From contig JAILIJ010000320.1 in the NCBI GenBank assembly GCA_024695315.1, positions 1 to 14,997 of the forward strand: a DNA stretch of 14,997 bases, written 5' to 3'. The notes under the pieces are model-generated. The model was not told where the DNA came from. It was given only the letters and a program-made list of their open reading frames with translations, and made no database searches. Within the stretch, counting starts at the first letter, position 1. Each line of letters opens with the position of its first letter. This document shows positions 13,910 through 14,997 of the stretch, piece by piece. The stretch is from Bacteroidaceae bacterium (lineage in GTDB: Bacteria; Bacteroidota; Bacteroidia; Bacteroidales; Bacteroidaceae). The position numbers and the translations under genes are program-made.

Positions 13910-14997
13910 ATGAAAATAATCAAATTTCCACAAAAGGCAGAATGGGCAGCATTACTTGCCCGTCCACATCGTGATGCCGGAGAACTTCGTCAAACGGTTC
14001 AAACTGTTCTTGACGATATTCAGTCTAGGGGCGATGATGCTGTAAAGGAGTATGAACTTAAGTTCGATAAGGTCTCTCTTGAGTCTCTCCAGGTCAGCGA
14101 AGCAGAAATGCAGGAGGCAGAATCTCTTGTTAGTGATGAACTAAAGCAAGCTCTTGTGCTTGCCCATCATAACATTGAGGTATTCCATTCAAGCCAGAAA
14201 TTTGATGGCAAGAAGGTTGAGACTGCTCCAGGTGTGATTTGCTGGCAGAAAGCGGTAGCCATTGAAAAGGTAGGACTTTATATTCCTGGTGGCACAGCTC
14301 CTTTATTCTCAACAGTTCTTATGCTTGCCACTCCTGCTAAGATCGCAGGATGCAAAGAAATAGTTCTCTGTACGCCTCCTAATAAGGAAGGAAAGGTGAA
14401 CCCTGCAATTCTCGTTGCAGCTCGTATTGCTGGAGTGAGCAAGATATTCAAGGCTGGTGGTGTTCAAGCAATTGGTGCTATGGCTTATGGAACTCAATCT
14501 GTTCCAAAGGTAAGCAAGATCTTTGGTCCGGGAAATCAGTTTGTTATGGCAGCCAAACAGCAAGTTAGTCTGCATGAAGTTGCTATTGACATGCCTGCAG
14601 GTCCAAGCGAGGTAGCTGTGGTAGCTGATGAGACTGCTAATCCTGCATTTGTTGCAGCTGATCTTTTGAGTCAAGCTGAGCATGGTGCAGATTCACAAGC
14701 TGTGATGTTTACAGATAATGAGGCTCTTGCTGAGGCGGTAAGCAAAGAAGTAGCAGAACAACTTGATAGGCTTCCAAGAAAGGAACTTGCCGCCAAGTCT
14801 TTGGAGTATAGTAAACTCATTGTAGTTAAGGATCTTGATGAGGTTGTGGATATTTGTAACGAATATGCACCTGAGCATCTTATACTTGCAGTAAAGGACT
14901 ATTTGAGTGTTGCTGATAGGGTAGTAAATGCTGGTAGCGTATTCGTTACAAATATCCACAACCTCATCAAGATCCTTAACTACAATGAGTTTACTAT
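13910..14997 (+). CDS. hisD: Histidinol dehydrogenase, incomplete at the window edge with a chimeric end
   Basis: HisD oxidises L-histidinol to L-histidine in two NAD-dependent steps at a zinc site. From ATG 13910 the reading is a good HisD for about 345 residues of a usual total near 430: GLYIPGGTAPLFSTVLMLATP (123-142, nucleotide side), KIFGPGNQFV (203-212), DMPAGPSEV (227-235), zinc ligands Gln255 and His258 in SQAEH, and the catalytic Glu322-His323 pair in APEHLI. After AGSVF (341-345) the family would continue with a glycine and a SPESAGDYASG-type stretch, but here it reads VTNIHNLIKILN. That part is translated from a reverse-complement copy of 14808-14865 and is not HisD. The remaining zinc ligands (Asp and His of the C-terminal part) are therefore absent only because of the sequence end. 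The gene is probably intact in the organism. Confidence 0.93.
   Translation, partial: MKIIKFPQKAEWAALLARPHRDAGELRQTVQTVLDDIQSRGDDAVKEYELKFDKVSLESLQVSEAEMQEAESLVSDELKQALVLAHHNIEVFHSSQKFDGKKVETAPGVICWQKAVAIEKVGLYIPGGTAPLFSTVLMLATPAKIAGCKEIVLCTPPNKEGKVNPAILVAARIAGVSKIFKAGGVQAIGAMAYGTQSVPKVSKIFGPGNQFVMAAKQQVSLHEVAIDMPAGPSEVAVVADETANPAFVAADLLSQAEHGADSQAVMFTDNEALAEAVSKEVAEQLDRLPRKELAAKSLEYSKLIVVKDLDEVVDICNEYAPEHLILAVKDYLSVADRVVNAGSVFVTNIHNLIKILNYNEFT
14808..14997. repeat. 58-base perfect inverted repeat at the window end (probable fold-back artefact)
   Basis: Bases 14808-14865 and 14940-14997 are exact reverse complements over 58 positions, with 74 bases between them. The left arm encodes a normal HisD segment (SKLIVVKDLDEVVDICNEY). 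The right arm runs to the last base of the window and breaks the HisD reading. A perfect repeat that starts inside a conserved gene and stops exactly at the sequence end is best explained by a chimeric read or assembler fold-back, not by biology. Confidence 0.92.

Noticed and set aside
14693..14959. An 88-codon minus-strand open frame at the window end.
   Set aside because: It is a shadow of hisD; its first part is created by the fold-back copy and so repeats part of the true HisD sequence.
14808..14997. The terminal inverted repeat as a mobile-element end, cruciform or riboswitch.
   Set aside because: The left arm is ordinary HisD coding sequence, the identity is perfect with no drift, and the right arm ends at the window edge, all pointing to an artefact.

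Overview
This 15 kb window looks like a chromosomal contig end from a member of the Bacteroidota, most likely a Prevotella/Segatella-type bacterium. The evidence is a set of Bacteroidota-typical proteins (dipeptidyl-peptidase 5-like S9 peptidase, DUF1573 protein with an SCGC motif, 636-residue YidC with a long basic tail, 283-residue long-form HisG), promoter elements of the Bacteroidota TAnnTTTG type, and purine-rich or AT-rich gaps instead of strong Shine-Dalgarno sites. Phylum is secure; genus is an inference from protein resemblance.

Left half, minus strand (64-9808). Read in the direction of transcription, the order is pyrG (CTP synthase), yidC (membrane insertase), a secreted DPP5-like dipeptidyl peptidase, an MFS transporter that resembles the MFSD1 dipeptide-transporter family, and a POT/PTR2 proton-coupled oligopeptide transporter. 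The gaps are only 16-53 bases, and a strong hairpin terminator closes the run at 934-982. The last three genes form a coherent peptide-scavenging module: cut dipeptides off extracytoplasmic peptides, then import them. A separate gene with its own -7 element (904-911) follows and encodes a secreted S1/P1-type nuclease with a complete set of zinc ligands.

Centre (9809-9981) is a divergent promoter region between pyrG and a plus-strand gene for a small exported DUF1573 protein. Right half, plus strand: DUF1573, then recR behind a promoter embedded in a terminator-like hairpin, a small unrecognised membrane protein, and a family 2 glycosyltransferase with an unassigned C-terminal domain. After a 227-base non-coding stretch the histidine operon begins with hisG and hisD.

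The most important quality point is at the right edge. The last 58 bases (14940-14997) are an exact reverse complement of 14808-14865 inside hisD, and the HisD reading breaks down exactly there. This looks like a fold-back chimera at a contig end, so the terminal bases should not be treated as genuine downstream sequence. No IS element, CRISPR array, rRNA or tRNA was seen.
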